Assembly: GCA_016196565.1 (NCBI GenBank)
Contig: JACPXK010000044.1
Location: 1-36,570, forward strand
Length of the DNA: 36,570 nt
Direction of reading: 5' to 3'
Source of the DNA: Candidatus Omnitrophota bacterium
Lineage (GTDB): Bacteria > Omnitrophota > Omnitrophia > Omnitrophales > Aquincolibacteriaceae
In this document: piece after piece, positions 26,492-34,110 of the stretch
Numbering within the stretch: position 1 is the first letter of the stretch
Layout of the letters: every line of letters starts with the position of its first letter
The notes under the pieces: model-generated
Databases searched by the model: none
The model's input: only the letters and a program-made list of their open reading frames with translations
Told to the model about the DNA's origin: nothing
Program-made: the position numbers and the translations under genes

Positions 26492-28026
26492 CTTTTTATT
26501 TGAAACGAAGAAAAAAAGTTCTCAAAAAACTGCTGGTTGCCATTAGTTTGTTTTCATTTGGCATCACAGCGCTTTATTTATTCTCCTTCATCTCTTATCG
26601 TTTTCTCCCTTTTAAATGGGCAAGCCATCCAGTCCTTCCTGTGCTCGTGATGACGATTGTTTCAGTTTTGGCGTACAAGCCTTTGGATTATGCTTTCACT
26701 CAGTTTTTCAAAAATTATCTTTTTCAAAAAAAGAGTTATCGCCATATTACCCTGATGAATCTTGCCGAGGAACTTACGCTCATCCTTGATTTGCAGGAAT
26801 TGGCGAATCTCGTGGTCAATACCTTCGGGGAAGTCCTTCATCTTAAAACCGTGGCGCTTATCGTTCCCAGCCGCATCCGGGGAGATTATGAAATTGCCTC
26901 GGCGCATGGATGGAAGGTATCCGATATCCGCCATATCCGTTTGTCCCAGGATTCGCCGCTTATGACCCTGGTGAAAAATAACGGCCCGCATGTGATTGTC
27001 CGCGATCGTTTGCTGAAAACGATGGCATGGCAGGAGGCCAACAAGCTTTCCCATGATTTCGACAATTTACGGGCCACTTGGCTCATTCCTCTTTTTGTGC
27101 GGGAGGAGCTTACCGGCGTGATTGCCTTTGCGGCCCATAAACCGGAAGCCGCTTTTGACGAATCAGATTTTCAGTTTTTCCGGGAATTTGCGCAATGGGT
27201 GGCTAAATCCACACGCAATGCCTTGAGCGTTCAGGACCTTAAAGTGGCCAATGAAGAGCTTCAGGATGTGCAGTCCCAGCTTTTGCAAAATACCAAGCTT
27301 GCGGCCATCGAACAGCTTGCCACGGGGCTCGCGCATGAAATTCACAATCCCTTGACCATTATTTCCGGCAAGGCCCAGGTCCTTCTTCTTCAAAAAGACC
27401 GCAAGGCCATTGACGAACGGGTGGAAGAGGTGCTTAAAACCATTGTGAAGCAAACCAAACGCGCTGCCGATATTACGCGAAAGCTTTTGATGTTTTCCCA
27501 AGGATCCGGGGTGCCGAAAGAACCGCTTTCCCTGGAACAAGTTTTAAATGATACCGTCGCGCTCGTTTCTTATCAAACTTCTCTGGAAGGGATTGAAGTT
27601 ACGAGAAATACCGGAAGCAGCATTCCTATGTTTTATGCCAATGTCCATGAACTGCGGGAAATTTTTCTCAACCTGATTCTTAACGCCGTGCAGTCCGTGG
27701 GCTCCCAGGGAAAAATTCATCTGGGCCTTCAATACCTTGCCTCAGAGCAATTGATCGAAATCCGTATTTCGGATACCGGTCCCGGAATTTTACCGGAGCA
27801 TATTGACAAATTATTTAATCCGTTTTTTACCACGCGCCATGATTCCGTCGGGTTGGGACTATTTGTGACCAAACAAATCGTCCATCGCTACGGAGGCGCG
27901 ATTCGGGTGGAAAGCGAACCCGGAAAAGGCACGCTGTTTTTAATCCAGCTTCCGTATATGGAGCCTTCGGGGCATGCCCCTTCCCAAAAGGATATTACGT
28001 TTTCTTTCGGGGGAACGTCGTCTTGA
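26488..28026 (+). CDS. Sensor histidine kinase with GAF domain
   Basis: A 512-residue membrane kinase. Two hydrophobic segments (about 15-35 and 45-65) anchor it with almost no periplasmic loop, so it probably senses a cytoplasmic or membrane signal. A GAF-like domain follows (about 90-240), then a short coiled coil, the HisKA phospho-acceptor [10 protein letters not shown] (His283), and the HATPase domain with N-box [24 protein letters not shown] and [10 protein letters not shown]. It starts at a GTG overlapping the ileS stop by four bases (GTGA). The response regulator gene begins 49 bases downstream and is the likely partner. Confidence 0.93.
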   Translation: MTFYLKRRKKVLKKLLVAISLFSFGITALYLFSFISYRFLPFKWASHPVLPVLVMTIVSVLAYKPLDYAFTQFFKNYLFQKKSYRHITLMNLAEELTLILDLQELANLVVNTFGEVLHLKTVALIVPSRIRGDYEIASAHGWKVSDIRHIRLSQDSPLMTLVKNNGPHVIVRDRLLKTMAWQEANKLSHDFDNLRATWLIPLFVREELTGVIAFAAHKPEAAFDESDFQFFREFAQWVAKSTRNALSVQDLKVANEELQDVQSQLLQNTKLAAIEQLATGLAHEIHNPLTIISGKAQVLLLQKDRKAIDERVEEVLKTIVKQTKRAADITRKLLMFSQGSGVPKEPLSLEQVLNDTVALVSYQTSLEGIEVTRNTGSSIPMFYANVHELREIFLNLILNAVQSVGSQGKIHLGLQYLASEQLIEIRISDTGPGILPEHIDKLFNPFFTTRHDSVGLGLFVTKQIVHRYGGAIRVESEPGKGTLFLIQLPYMEPSGHAPSQKDITFSFGGTSS

Positions 28027-28074
28027 GTCAGCGTTTTTTTAAATACCGTGTATACTTCCAAGGAGGCTTTGGTT

Positions 28075-28455
28075 ATGAAGAAGTTACTTGTTGTTGATGA
28101 TGAAGCGGAAATTTGTGAGTTTTTGAAGGCTTTTTTCGAAGAGCGTGAGTTTGATGTTGTGACGGCACGTTCCGGAAAGGAAGCGCTGGATGTTCTGGAA
28201 AAAGTAAAGCCGTTGGTTGTTTTGCTGGACATTCATATGCCCGGCATGGACGGCCTGAGTGCTTTAAAGAAAATCAAAGAATTACATCCCAATATTAAAG
28301 TCATTATGGTGACTGCCCTTGAAACTCAGGACAAAATCGAAGAGGCCATGCGGCTTGGCGCGGACAATTACATCACCAAACCCTTGAGCCTGGAATACCT
28401 GGAAAAAGACGTGCAGGATAAAATTACGCTGCTTGCCCAAAAAAGCCAGAAATAA
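28075..28455 (+). CDS. Single-domain response regulator (CheY-like receiver)
   Basis: A 126-residue receiver without an output domain. The acidic pair is in VVDDEAEI (about residues 7-9), the phospho-acceptor is Asp52 in VLLDIHMPGMDG, VTALE holds the conserved Thr, and Lys102 is in ITKPLS. The ATG at 28075 is chosen because AAGGAGG at 28060-28066 is an excellent binding site eight bases upstream; a longer frame would place the site inside the coding region. It probably takes phosphate from the adjacent kinase and passes the signal on, perhaps to the HD-GYP protein encoded next. Confidence 0.94.
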   Translation: MKKLLVVDDEAEICEFLKAFFEEREFDVVTARSGKEALDVLEKVKPLVVLLDIHMPGMDGLSALKKIKELHPNIKVIMVTALETQDKIEEAMRLGADNYITKPLSLEYLEKDVQDKITLLAQKSQK

Positions 28456-28510
28456 AGCCACCGGTTCTTAAAGCCGCAGGCTCGGAGAGGAGAAGAACTT
28501 CACAAATCAC

Positions 28511-29794
28511 ATGGGGGCCTACGTACGCAAACGTAAAAAAATTGATTATCAGCAAGCTCTTCGGGAAGTGGCCAAAAGTATGGTCCGGCTCAAGCGCCCC
28601 GAACGGCTGCTTAAAATGATCACCCGCTTTATTGACCGCGAACTCGGACTTCTTCATACCTCCATCGTTGTCCTGGAAGAAAAAAGAAAACGTTTTATTT
28701 TCGTCGACTCCAAAGGGGCCCGCCGTTTTCCCATCCGTTTTGTAAAATTCGAAATGGATCATCCGCTCGTGCAGTGGTTCAAAATGGGAAGGCAGTCCAA
28801 ACCGCAGGATTATTTAATGCGCGCCAGCCTTAACAAAAAACTTGCCAATGGCCGGTATCGTCTTCTCGTTTCAGAAAAGCGGGAAACTTACGAGAAAGTC
28901 AAAAAGGCCATGGACGATTTAAAAGTCGAGCTTGCCATTCCGGCTTATTTTAAAGAAATGCTGATCGGATTTTTGCTTTTGGGGGAGAAAAAAGACAAAT
29001 CTTCCTTCACGGATTCCGAGATTTCATTTTTTCAGGTATTAACGCAAGATTGCTCCATGGCGGTCAAGAACGCGGAATATCATCAAGGGCTGATTGAGAA
29101 AAACCGGGAGCTTGAAAAACGTCTTAAGGAAATCGAGGCGATGCAGCACAAAGAACACGAGACTTACTTTCAAATCATGAAGGCGCTGGCACAAGAAATT
29201 CATGCCAAAGATCCTTATACTTTCGGCCATATTAATCAGGTGGAAAGGCTCGGGATCATGACGGCCGAGGAAATGGGGATCGATCTTTCCGGCCGCCGGC
29301 GGGCCGTTCTTTCCGCAGGACTTATCTTGCATGACGTAGGGAAAGTGGGAATTCCGGATCATATTTTGAAAAAGCCGTCGGCGCTTACCGCGGAAGAAAA
29401 AGAAATCATGAAAGAACATGTGGATAAAGGCGCAAAAATTCTTTCCCACCTTTCGGATTTTAAAGAAGTTGCGGAAATCGTTCATTGCCATCATGAAAGT
29501 TTTGACGGCACAGGCTATCCGCGCGGTTTGAAGGGGGAACAAATTCCTATCGAATCCCGCATCGTTTCCGTCGTGGATTCTTTTCATGCCATTGTTTCAA
29601 AGCGCTGTTACAGTACCGGCAAGCCTATCGAAGTCGCTTTTGAAGAACTCGAGCGTTGTTCGGGGACCCAATTTGATCCTCAAGTGGTCACGGCCTTCAT
29701 CCGCGCTTTGAAAAGGACCATGGCCAAGCGTGGAGTAGGCTTCTTCAAAGACGATCCCACCATGTCTGAGTTTCCAGATTCCAAAGCCTCTTAA
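28511..29794 (+). CDS. GAF domain protein with HD-GYP phosphohydrolase domain
   Basis: Predicted to hydrolyse a cyclic dinucleotide such as c-di-GMP. The 427-residue soluble protein has a GAF-like region (about 20-195), a coiled coil (195-225) and an HD-GYP domain: LILHDVGKVGIP (His274-Asp275), HVDKGAKIL, CHHESFDGTGYPRGL (GYP at 335-337) and ESRIVSVVDSFHA. The usual GHSxRV entry motif reads GHINQV, a substitution at a semi-conserved position; all metal ligands remain. A GGAGAGGAGAAG stretch precedes the start at a longer than usual distance. It follows the kinase and receiver genes and may be their output. Confidence 0.9.
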   Translation: MGAYVRKRKKIDYQQALREVAKSMVRLKRPERLLKMITRFIDRELGLLHTSIVVLEEKRKRFIFVDSKGARRFPIRFVKFEMDHPLVQWFKMGRQSKPQDYLMRASLNKKLANGRYRLLVSEKRETYEKVKKAMDDLKVELAIPAYFKEMLIGFLLLGEKKDKSSFTDSEISFFQVLTQDCSMAVKNAEYHQGLIEKNRELEKRLKEIEAMQHKEHETYFQIMKALAQEIHAKDPYTFGHINQVERLGIMTAEEMGIDLSGRRRAVLSAGLILHDVGKVGIPDHILKKPSALTAEEKEIMKEHVDKGAKILSHLSDFKEVAEIVHCHHESFDGTGYPRGLKGEQIPIESRIVSVVDSFHAIVSKRCYSTGKPIEVAFEELERCSGTQFDPQVVTAFIRALKRTMAKRGVGFFKDDPTMSEFPDSKAS

Positions 29795-29801
29795 GAATCG
29801 C

Positions 29802-29830
29802 TTGCTCTTTAAGAGGTGCCTCAGTATAAT
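29802..29830 (+). promoter_or_regulatory. Promoter for the dksA-like gene and lspA
   Basis: TTGCTC at 29802-29807, a 17-base spacer and a perfect TATAAT at 29825-29830. It starts eight bases after the HD-GYP stop. AAAGGA at 29851-29856 is the ribosome binding site of the gene downstream. Confidence 0.7.
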
Positions 29831-29866
29831 GACCGCTTCAAAAATGAGTGAAAGGAACATTTTATT

Positions 29867-30256
29867 ATGAGTTTCGATAAAAAAGATTTGGAGCGGTTTA
29901 AGAAAATTCTCCTCGTTTTTCGCTCTAAGATTGCCGGAGACCTGGAGCATCGCGAAGGGGATGCTCTCAATCAAAGTCAAAGGGAGGCCGCCGGGGATTT
30001 GTCAGGATACTCCTTCCACATGGCCGACATGGCCACCGATAATTTTGACCGGGAATTCAATCTCGGCCTTGCCTCAAACGAACAGCAAAGCCTCAACCTC
30101 ATCGACGCCGCCATCCGCAAAATCGATGACGGAACCTACGGCACTTGCGAGCTTTGTTCCAAGCCCATTTCCCAAAAGCGGCTCATGGCAGTGCCTCATG
30201 CGCCTCATTGCATTAAGTGCCAGGAACTTGAGGAGAAGAAAAAACGTCGCGTGTAG
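29867..30256 (+). CDS. DksA/TraR-family zinc-finger protein
   Basis: A 129-residue protein with an N-terminal coiled coil (about 5-95) and a C-terminal C4 zinc finger, CELCSKPI...HCIKC (about 92-120), the DksA/TraR pattern. Members bind RNA polymerase in its secondary channel and modulate transcription with ppGpp; some short members act differently. The coiled-coil tip here reads MADMATDNFD, lacking the DxxDxA motif of E. coli DksA, so activity on polymerase is uncertain. It is led by a good promoter and followed immediately by lspA, an order seen in several bacterial phyla. Confidence 0.9.
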   Translation: MSFDKKDLERFKKILLVFRSKIAGDLEHREGDALNQSQREAAGDLSGYSFHMADMATDNFDREFNLGLASNEQQSLNLIDAAIRKIDDGTYGTCELCSKPISQKRLMAVPHAPHCIKCQELEEKKKRRV

Positions 30257-30720
30257 TTTTTTTTACCTTCCTGGTAATCTTCGTCCTTTTTGGCGATCAA
30301 TATTCCAAACATCTGGCTTTAGTTCATCTTTCCTCTCGCGAAACCTTTCCTTTGATTCCCGATGTGTTTCATTTGACCTTGGTTCACAATAAGGGGATTG
30401 CCTTCGGTATTTTCCGCCAGTATGAATTTATCTTGAGAATTTTGATTACGCTTAGTATTTTTGTGCTTCTCTTTATCGGCTGGCGCATGTGCTTGAAGGC
30501 CCGTGGTGAAACAAATCGCAAGCCAATGACGATTCAAGAAATCAGCATGGCCTTGATTTTAGGAGGGGCCCTCGGCAATTGGATTGACCGGCTCCGGTTC
30601 GGGGCGGTGATTGATTTTCTTGATTTCAGAATTTGGCCGGTTTTTAATTTGGCAGATACGGCGATCACTATCGGGGTGGGTCTTTATATGATTTTATTGA
30701 TGAAAGGAAAAAACACATAA
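30244..30720 (+). CDS. lspA: Lipoprotein signal peptidase (start codon unclear)
   Basis: Removes signal peptides from diacylated prolipoproteins in the inner membrane. Family motifs are present: FGDQYSK in the first membrane helix, VHNKGIAFGIF, GGALGNWIDRLRFG and FNLADTAITIG, with the two catalytic aspartates in the last two. The only ordinary start codon, TTG at 30352, would remove helix 1 and its Asp, yet the open frame extends upstream to 30232 with no ATG, GTG or TTG. ACG at 30244, about eight bases after a GAGGAG sequence, would give a normal-length N-terminus; a length error in the eight-T run at 30257-30264 is the other explanation. The coordinates therefore carry uncertainty at the 5' end. 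Confidence 0.85.
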   Translation, partial: TSRVVFFTFLVIFVLFGDQYSKHLALVHLSSRETFPLIPDVFHLTLVHNKGIAFGIFRQYEFILRILITLSIFVLLFIGWRMCLKARGETNRKPMTIQEISMALILGGALGNWIDRLRFGAVIDFLDFRIWPVFNLADTAITIGVGLYMILLMKGKNT

Positions 30721-30721
30721 T

Positions 30722-30840
30722 GTCATTCTGCCCTAAAGGACTGCCCTGACTTCCCATTAATAAATTTAATGAAAGTCATGGGCTGAGGCCGTAAGGCCGA
30801 AGAATCTCGCTTTGAGATCCTTCGCTTCGCTCAGGATGAC
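30722..30840 (+). repeat. MITE-like intergenic element with terminal inverted repeats
   Basis: About 119 bases bounded by GTCATTCTG (30722-30730) and CAGGATGAC (30832-30840), inverted repeats with one mismatch. Inside are nested hairpins: ACTTCCCATTAA with TTTAATGAAAGT, GGCC-GTAA-GGCC, and ATCTC-GCTTT-GAGAT. Its left 80 bases recur in reverse at 1-78. It encodes no protein. It lies between lspA and lgt, ending ten bases before the lgt start, and might end or process the transcript. Confidence 0.85.
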
Positions 30841-30850
30841 GAGGCTTATC

Positions 30851-31588
30851 ATGAAACCAATCTTGTTTTCTTTCGGCACCTTTCATCTTTATTCTTTCGG
30901 CGTCATGATTCTCATCGGGCTTTTGATTTCCCTCGCCCTGATGAAACGGCGTGCCCTCGCGGACGGTTTTCCTAAAAAGGACGACAGCGCCGACCTTGTC
31001 TTTGTGATCGTTGTTTTTGGTTTTCTGGGTGCCCGGCTTTTTTACGTGTTCCAAAATATTTCCTGGTATTTGGAAAATCCGCTGAGAGTCTTCGCCATTT
31101 GGGAAGGAGGGCTTATTTTTTACGGAGGACTGATCGGATCGCTCGCGGCGCTTTTTTTTGCCATGCGTTTGAAAAATATTCCTTATTTTCGCGGGCTTGA
31201 TTTTCTTCTTCCTTATGTTGCTCTGACGCAAGCCTTCGGACGTCTCGGCTGTTTTTTGAACGGCTGTTGTTCCGGTTCGATCTGCCATTATTCCTGGTGC
31301 GTCCTTTTTCCGGGCACGGCCGAAACCGTTCATCCCGCCCAGCTTTACGAAGCGGCCTATGATTTTCTGCTTTTTCTTTTTTTAAACCGTTTCTATAGCA
31401 AGAAGCAATTTGACGGCCAGGTTTCGGCCTTTTACTTTATGTTTTACGGCGCCGGCAGATTCGCGGTCGAATATTTCCGTGCCGGCAATCCAACTTGGCT
31501 TTTCTTCACTTACAATCAATGGTTTAGTCTTTTTCTGATCATCGCCGCACTTGGTTTCTATGGAAATCATTATTTCCGAAAAAGATAA
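30851..31588 (+). CDS. lgt: Prolipoprotein diacylglyceryl transferase
   Basis: Transfers diacylglycerol from phosphatidylglycerol to the lipobox cysteine of prolipoproteins, the step before LspA. The 245-residue protein has about seven membrane segments and the family motifs FSFGTFHLYSFGVMI, GGLIFYGGLIGSL, the signature GRLGCFLNGCCSG and HPAQLYEA, and a C-terminal GRFAVEYFRAGNP. The ATG at 30851 is chosen; reading further upstream would only translate the intergenic repeat. The 3' end overlaps rluD by 29 bases. Confidence 0.95.
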   Translation: MKPILFSFGTFHLYSFGVMILIGLLISLALMKRRALADGFPKKDDSADLVFVIVVFGFLGARLFYVFQNISWYLENPLRVFAIWEGGLIFYGGLIGSLAALFFAMRLKNIPYFRGLDFLLPYVALTQAFGRLGCFLNGCCSGSICHYSWCVLFPGTAETVHPAQLYEAAYDFLLFLFLNRFYSKKQFDGQVSAFYFMFYGAGRFAVEYFRAGNPTWLFFTYNQWFSLFLIIAALGFYGNHYFRKR

Positions 31589-32465
31589 AGGAAAACGCCT
31601 GGATGTCGTTTTGGCCGCTCATTTGGCGGAATACGGCAGCCGTTCCCAGCTTCAAAAATGGATTAAAGAAGGCAAAGTCAGGATCGCGGGCAAACAGCTT
31701 TTGCCAAACTACCGGCCCAAAACGGGTGAAACCATTCTTGTCGAAATTGTTCCTTCTGCTGCCGATAAAACACACGCCGAAGACATTCCGCTGGATATTC
31801 TTTATGACGATTCGGATATTGTCGTTATCAATAAACCGGCCGGCATGGTGGTTCATCCTGCGCAAGGCAATCGCGAGCATACCTTAGTTAATGCCCTTTT
31901 GTTTCATTTCAAAAAGCTTTCCAAGGGAGGGTCGACGGCGCGTCCCGGAATCGTCCACCGATTGGACAAAGGCACAAGCGGCATTCTCGTCATCGCGAAA
32001 AATGATTTGGCCCATGCGTTTTTGGCCGGTCAATTCAAGAATCACACCATTGAAAGGATTTATTATGCGGTGGTTCAGGGAAGGGTTCAGCATGACGAAG
32101 GGGTTTGCGAAGAACCCGTAGGCCGGGCTTTTCTCAACCGGAAAAAAGTGATTATCAAGCCTTCAGGGGGAAAGGAAGCCCTCACGCTTTTTCGCGTCAA
32201 AAAGCGTTTTAAAAAAGCGACCCTTCTCGAGGTTTTTCCTCAAACCGGCCGCACGCATCAAATTCGCGTTCATTTGGCGCATCTCGGACATCCTATGCTG
32301 GGAGACAGCTTTTACGGTGTCCCGTCGCCTTGGATTGGGCGCCAGGCACTGCATGCCTTCGCTTTGGGATTCATTCATCCCCGGACCAAAAAGCGGTGTT
32401 ATTGGGAAAGTCCTATTCCTGCTGATATGCAAAATCTTATCAGTCAGCTTGAATCCGAGAAGTAG
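31560..32465 (+). CDS. rluD: Ribosomal large subunit pseudouridine synthase, RluD family
   Basis: Converts uridines in 23S rRNA to pseudouridine. The 301-residue protein has an N-terminal S4 RNA-binding domain (about 12-65, with RLDVVLAAHLAEYGSRSQLQ) and the RluA/RluD catalytic domain with NKPAGMVVHPAQGN, the signature GIVHRLDKGTSGILVIAKN (catalytic Asp136), and GRTHQIRVHLAHLGHPMLGD. The ATG at 31560 lies inside lgt and no clear Shine-Dalgarno is seen, suggesting coupled translation. Whether it is RluD, RluC or another member cannot be settled from motifs alone. Confidence 0.93.
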   Translation: MEIIISEKDKGKRLDVVLAAHLAEYGSRSQLQKWIKEGKVRIAGKQLLPNYRPKTGETILVEIVPSAADKTHAEDIPLDILYDDSDIVVINKPAGMVVHPAQGNREHTLVNALLFHFKKLSKGGSTARPGIVHRLDKGTSGILVIAKNDLAHAFLAGQFKNHTIERIYYAVVQGRVQHDEGVCEEPVGRAFLNRKKVIIKPSGGKEALTLFRVKKRFKKATLLEVFPQTGRTHQIRVHLAHLGHPMLGDSFYGVPSPWIGRQALHAFALGFIHPRTKKRCYWESPIPADMQNLISQLESEK

Positions 32466-32477
32466 TTTCTTTATAAT
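32449..32477 (+). promoter_or_regulatory. Promoter for the YugP-like gene
   Basis: TTGAAT at 32449-32454 (inside the 3' end of rluD), a 17-base spacer and a perfect TATAAT at 32472-32477. Confidence 0.65.
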
Positions 32478-32509
32478 CAACCGCTTTGAATTCAAGGGAG
32501 GCGGGGGCA

Positions 32510-33142
32510 TTGACGGTTCTTTTATTTCTCGGAGTTCTCTTTCCGGTTTTTCTCATCCATAAAAGGCTTCTGAATCAAAATGGAAAATTTTCCAGCCGGC
32601 GGGGCGTCACCGGTGCCGAGGCGGCGCGTTTTGTTCTGGATGCCACCGGCTTGAAACAAACAACGGTGGATTGTCAGGAAGGAACGCCGGGCGGTTTCCG
32701 GTCCGGGCTTAATCATCTCCATTTGGACCGAAGGCTTTATGAAGGCAAAGGGCTTTTAGAGATTGCCGAGTCGGCCTGGCTTGCGGTGTTGAAAACAAAA
32801 GCTTCTCAGATGATGTTTTGGAAAATTAATCGCATGGTTGTTTTGGCCGGATGGATTTTGATTCTGTTGGGTTTTTTGATTCCATCCGCCGGTATTCTTA
32901 AAACCTTGGGCTTCGCGGCATTCCTGTATGTTTTTCTGACAGAAATTTTGATTTTGCCGACCCGGTGGGAAACGGGAAAGCATGCCCTTTTTCTTTTAAG
33001 GCATTCCGGGAATTTTGATGCGGACGAACTCGCGCGGTTGAAAGCCGTGATCCGGGGACTCAAATTGAAAGGTTTGGCCCAGTTTTTTTCCGCACCGCTC
33101 GAATTTGGTGACAGGCACCATCGAAGGGGACAGGCATGCTAA
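32510..33142 (+). CDS. YugP-like membrane protein lacking the zinc-protease motif
   Basis: A 210-residue protein with the layout of the YugP family of neutral zinc metallopeptidases (PF04298-like): an N-terminal membrane helix, SRRGVTGAEAARFVLDATGL, LDRRLYEGKGLLEIAESAW, two membrane helices (about 108-150) and LPTRWETGKHALFLL. Where the family has HExxH, this protein reads A-E-S-A-W (86-90): both zinc-binding histidines are gone. It is therefore probably a non-catalytic homologue or a decaying gene. TTG at 32510 is the start, eight bases after AAGGGAGG (32494-32501), with a good promoter upstream. The last ~11 codons and the stop come from a REP-like repeat (33107 on), so the original C-terminus may have been lost. 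Confidence 0.75.
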   Translation: MTVLLFLGVLFPVFLIHKRLLNQNGKFSSRRGVTGAEAARFVLDATGLKQTTVDCQEGTPGGFRSGLNHLHLDRRLYEGKGLLEIAESAWLAVLKTKASQMMFWKINRMVVLAGWILILLGFLIPSAGILKTLGFAAFLYVFLTEILILPTRWETGKHALFLLRHSGNFDADELARLKAVIRGLKLKGLAQFFSAPLEFGDRHHRRGQAC

Positions 33143-33163
33143 GCGATCAAATACCTGTCCCCC
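33107..33163. repeat. REP-like palindromic element without transposase
   Basis: GGTGACAGGCACC (33107-33119), then GGGGACAGG (33126-33134) paired with CCTGTCCCC (33154-33162), a perfect 9-bp inverted repeat. The same GTGACAGGCAC and GGGGACAGGCA blocks flank the transposase gene at 34865-35464. It overlaps the 3' end of the YugP-like gene. Confidence 0.8.
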
Positions 33164-33210
33164 TAAGAAGTGACTAGACTCTATATGCCAGTTGATCTTG
33201 TGAGAGATAA

Positions 33211-33708
33211 ATGAGTTCAAAACTATTTATGAAATTAATAGCGGAAAAAAATCATGAATTGTTAAAACCTATTGGTTTTCATAAAAAGGGGCTTAATTTT
33301 CTTTGTGACCGTGCTGATGACGTAGTCTTAGTTATCCAATTACAAAGTAGCAGTAAAACCACAAAGAATTTTTTAGTGATGACTCTTAACCTTGGTGTAT
33401 TTTCAAAAATTCTTAGCAAAAAGTTAGGTGCTGAAATAAAAAAACCAACAATTCCAGATTGTCATTGGCGAGAACGCATTGGTAATTTGAGTGAATATCG
33501 GTCAGATAAATGGTGGGAAGTAAAAAATGAATTAGAGGCCTATGCGGTTGCTGATGAAATAGTAAAGCTTATAAAAAAACATGGGCTCCCAGCGCTGGAA
33601 GCGGTGGATTCGACAGAAAAATTAAAGGAACTTTGGGAAGGTGGATTTTCTCCCGGTTTGCATAAATCGGAGAGGCAACATTATTTAAATAAAATAGCAC
33701 AACATTAA
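33211..33708 (+). CDS. DUF4304 domain protein
   Basis: A 165-residue soluble protein of unknown function. The N-terminal half, with LLKPIGFHKKGLNFLCDRAD, VVLVIQLQSSSKTTKNFLVM and LNLGVFSK, fits the DUF4304 pattern as I remember it; the C-terminal half is charged and helical. The gene is AT-rich compared with the housekeeping genes and has no clear ribosome binding site. It sits between two REP-like elements in the accessory region, and DUF4304 genes commonly occur singly in such places. No partner can be named. Confidence 0.7.
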   Translation: MSSKLFMKLIAEKNHELLKPIGFHKKGLNFLCDRADDVVLVIQLQSSSKTTKNFLVMTLNLGVFSKILSKKLGAEIKKPTIPDCHWRERIGNLSEYRSDKWWEVKNELEAYAVADEIVKLIKKHGLPALEAVDSTEKLKELWEGGFSPGLHKSERQHYLNKIAQH

Positions 33709-33719
33709 TAGCGACTAAT

Positions 33720-33752
33720 GCGCCTGATCCCAAAAGCATAAGCGACAGGCGC
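33720..33752. repeat. Diverged REP-like inverted repeat
   Basis: GCGCCTG (33720-33726) pairs with CAGGCGC (33746-33752), and GCGACAGGCGC (33742-33752) resembles the GTGACAGGCAC block of the nearby REP elements. It may be an older, decayed copy or an unrelated hairpin. Confidence 0.4.
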
Positions 33753-33768
33753 TGCGGAATGAGTAAAC

Positions 33769-34110
33769 ATGAAACAAAAAGAAAAAAAGCCATCAGAAAA
33801 TAGCTTCCCTTCAGAAGGTTGGGAAAGAAGCCCCTATAGGTTTCTAAAATTCGAAGACGTTGACGGCTCTAAAGTAGAATTTGATTTTTGGAGGGAGTTG
33901 GCTAATATTAATTTTCCCGAACTAAACCACCCCATATCATTGGGGGCTCATTTGAAAAAATCAGAAAATCAGAAATTGATAGTAGAGATTTGGGCTGAGA
34001 AAATTAAAAATTTTAACGATAAGCAACAGGAAAAAATATTTTCCCTTATTAATAATGCTTTAAGAAAAGCTGGTTATATTGTTGAGATGAAAGGCATCTG
34101 GAAGCCATGA
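33769..34110 (+). CDS. Small hypothetical protein
   Basis: A 113-residue charged protein with no membrane segment or motif that I recognise. It shows a beta/alpha pattern (PYRFLKFEDVDGSKVEFDF near residues 22-40, then a C-terminal helix). The stop overlaps the next gene's start (ATGA at 34107-34110), so it is translationally coupled to the membrane protein that follows. The gene is AT-rich like its neighbours. No likely function can be stated. Confidence 0.6.
   Translation: MKQKEKKPSENSFPSEGWERSPYRFLKFEDVDGSKVEFDFWRELANINFPELNHPISLGAHLKKSENQKLIVEIWAEKIKNFNDKQQEKIFSLINNALRKAGYIVEMKGIWKP

Noticed and set aside
28051..28056. TATACT before the response regulator as a promoter
   Set aside because: No -35 box at suitable spacing was found.
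30812..30850. N-terminal extension of lgt (MRSFASLRMTRLI)
   Set aside because: These codons translate the repeat element; family N-termini fit the ATG at 30851.
30776..31333. Minus-strand frame of 185 codons containing HPERSEGS
   Set aside because: It is a translation of the intergenic repeat plus antisense lgt; the HPERSEGS string is a known artefact of such repeats.
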